Below are positions 7,113 to 7,825 of a stretch of 7,825 nucleotides of DNA, piece by piece. The DNA is taken from assembly GCA_025463615.1 (NCBI GenBank), contig JAODAU010000148.1, positions 1-7,825 of the forward strand, in the 5' to 3' direction. Each line of letters begins with the position of its first letter. Positions within the stretch are counted from its first letter, which is position 1. The position numbers and the translations under genes were made by a program. Under the pieces are notes generated by a model that worked only from the letters and a program-made list of their open reading frames with translations, had not been told where the DNA came from and did no database searches. This DNA is from Microbacteriaceae bacterium (GTDB lineage: Bacteria; Actinomycetota; Actinomycetes; Actinomycetales; Microbacteriaceae).

Positions 7113-7825
7113 CGAATGCCGCCCGGGTCATCTCCGGCGCGCAGGTCGGAGAACTGGTCGACATCCGCGGACTGGGCTAGCACACGGAAAACGATACGGG
7201 TTCGACCGATATCGATCACGGAATCGGGCGTGAGCGGCGCTTTGGTGACGCGCACGCCGTTAAGAAGGGAGCCGTTCGTGGAGCCGAGGTCGTTGACCTG
7301 GGCGCGCTCGCCGTCCCACAGCACCTCGACGTGTTTGCGCGAGATGCCGGTGTCGTCGACGGTGATGTCGGCGTCGCTTCCGCGGCCGATCACCGTGCGG
7401 CTCTTGACGATGGGGTAGCGCTTGCCTGCGACATCCAGCACCGGGTTCCAGGTGACCTGGCCCTTCACGCTCTCGGAGTCGATCTGCACGACGCCCTCGG
7501 TGAGCGATGGGTCCTTTTCCAGCACGATCGAGATCCCGCCGGCGAACTGGTAGTGCTGGGCGACGGCGTGCTGGGTGACCAGCTGCGTGAGCTGGTCGAT
7601 GAGCACCGGGCCGATGCCGGTCATCCGGTCGTAGTCGCCCCGGGCGAGTCGCACCACGAACTTGTTGGGAACCAGGATGCGGTCGCGCGCGACGACGGCG
7701 GCCTTGGTGTCGAGCTCACGCCGAAGGGCCGCAGTGATCTCGATCGGCTGCAGCCCTGACTTGAAGGTCTTGGCGAAGGCGCCGTTCACCGCACGCTCAA
7801 GACCACGCTCGAAGCTGTCCAGTAG
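7109..7825 (-). CDS. fhaA: FHA-domain protein FhaA with DUF3662 N-terminal domain (start just outside window)
   Basis: The visible 238 residues run in frame to the right edge. They begin LLDSFERGLERAVNGAFA, the usual FhaA opening after Met-Gly, so only about two residues seem to be missing. The GTG at 7789 is therefore not the real start. Visible domains (numbered from the first visible residue): DUF3662/FhaA_N (about 1-120), a very short linker, then a C-terminal FHA domain (about 137-218) with VIGRGSD (145-151), GISRKHVEV (160-168) and DLGSTNGSLLNG (179-190). The FHA domain binds phosphothreonine; mycobacterial FhaA binds phosphorylated MviN/MurJ and restrains lipid II export. That role here is inference. 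The protein is about half the length of the M. tuberculosis form (527 residues), because the long disordered linker is absent. Its stop overlaps the fhaB start by four bases. It is the first visible gene, so the operon promoter probably lies outside. Confidence 0.93.
   Translation of the reverse strand, partial: LLDSFERGLERAVNGAFAKTFKSGLQPIEITAALRRELDTKAAVVARDRILVPNKFVVRLARGDYDRMTGIGPVLIDQLTQLVTQHAVAQHYQFAGGISIVLEKDPSLTEGVVQIDSESVKGQVTWNPVLDVAGKRYPIVKSRTVIGRGSDADITVDDTGISRKHVEVLWDGERAQVNDLGSTNGSLLNGVRVTKAPLTPDSVIDIGRTRIVFRVLAQSADVDQFSDLRAGDDPGGIR

Noticed and set aside
7787..7789. GTG at 7789 as the fhaA start
   Set aside because: The 12 upstream in-frame codons encode LLDSFERGLERA, the conserved FhaA N-terminus, so the true start is just past the window edge.
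1..7825. tRNA, rRNA, CRISPR, insertion sequence, phage or toxin-antitoxin content
   Set aside because: The window is packed with seven conserved genes. I saw no cloverleaf, spaced repeats, transposase motifs or terminal inverted repeats.

Overview
This 7.8-kb stretch is a high-GC actinobacterial chromosome segment. All seven genes lie on the minus strand, so transcription runs from the right end to the left. Third codon positions are strongly G/C-biased. Gene content and order match the conserved actinobacterial growth and cell-wall kinase cluster fhaA-fhaB-pstP-rodA-pbpA-pknA-pknB, known from mycobacteria and relatives. The short FhaA, the compact PstP and the overall protein style suggest a member of the Micrococcales, perhaps Microbacteriaceae. 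That placement is inference; no species can be read from the sequence.

Layout in transcription order: fhaA (right edge, missing only about two N-terminal residues), fhaB, pstP, rodA, pbpA, pknA, pknB (left edge, cut inside the kinase domain). Spacing is extremely tight. Three junctions are 4-base ATGA stop/start overlaps (fhaA/fhaB, rodA/pbpA, pbpA/pknA) and two are gaps of 2-3 bases (fhaB/pstP, pstP/rodA). The exception is an 86-base gap between pknA and pknB, which holds a GC hairpin, a possible -10 element and the best Shine-Dalgarno site in the window. There is no other non-coding stretch, and I found no RNA gene, mobile element or CRISPR array.

Working model from known families: PknA and PknB are membrane Ser/Thr kinases with outward-facing sensor regions. 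PstP is the opposing membrane phosphatase. FhaA and FhaB read phosphothreonine marks through FHA domains. RodA (SEDS glycosyltransferase) and PbpA (class B transpeptidase) are the peptidoglycan-building pair under this control.

I do not see an undescribed system here. The points most worth a second look are these. (1) The PknB activation loop has Ala at both positions aligned with the mycobacterial autophosphorylation threonines, while PknA keeps its T-x-T. (2) PknA carries an extracellular degenerate PASTA-like repeat plus an Ig-like, two-cysteine domain. (3) A sharp patch of A/T-ending codons surrounds the KTG motif of pbpA. (4) The pknA-pknB junction has its own signals.
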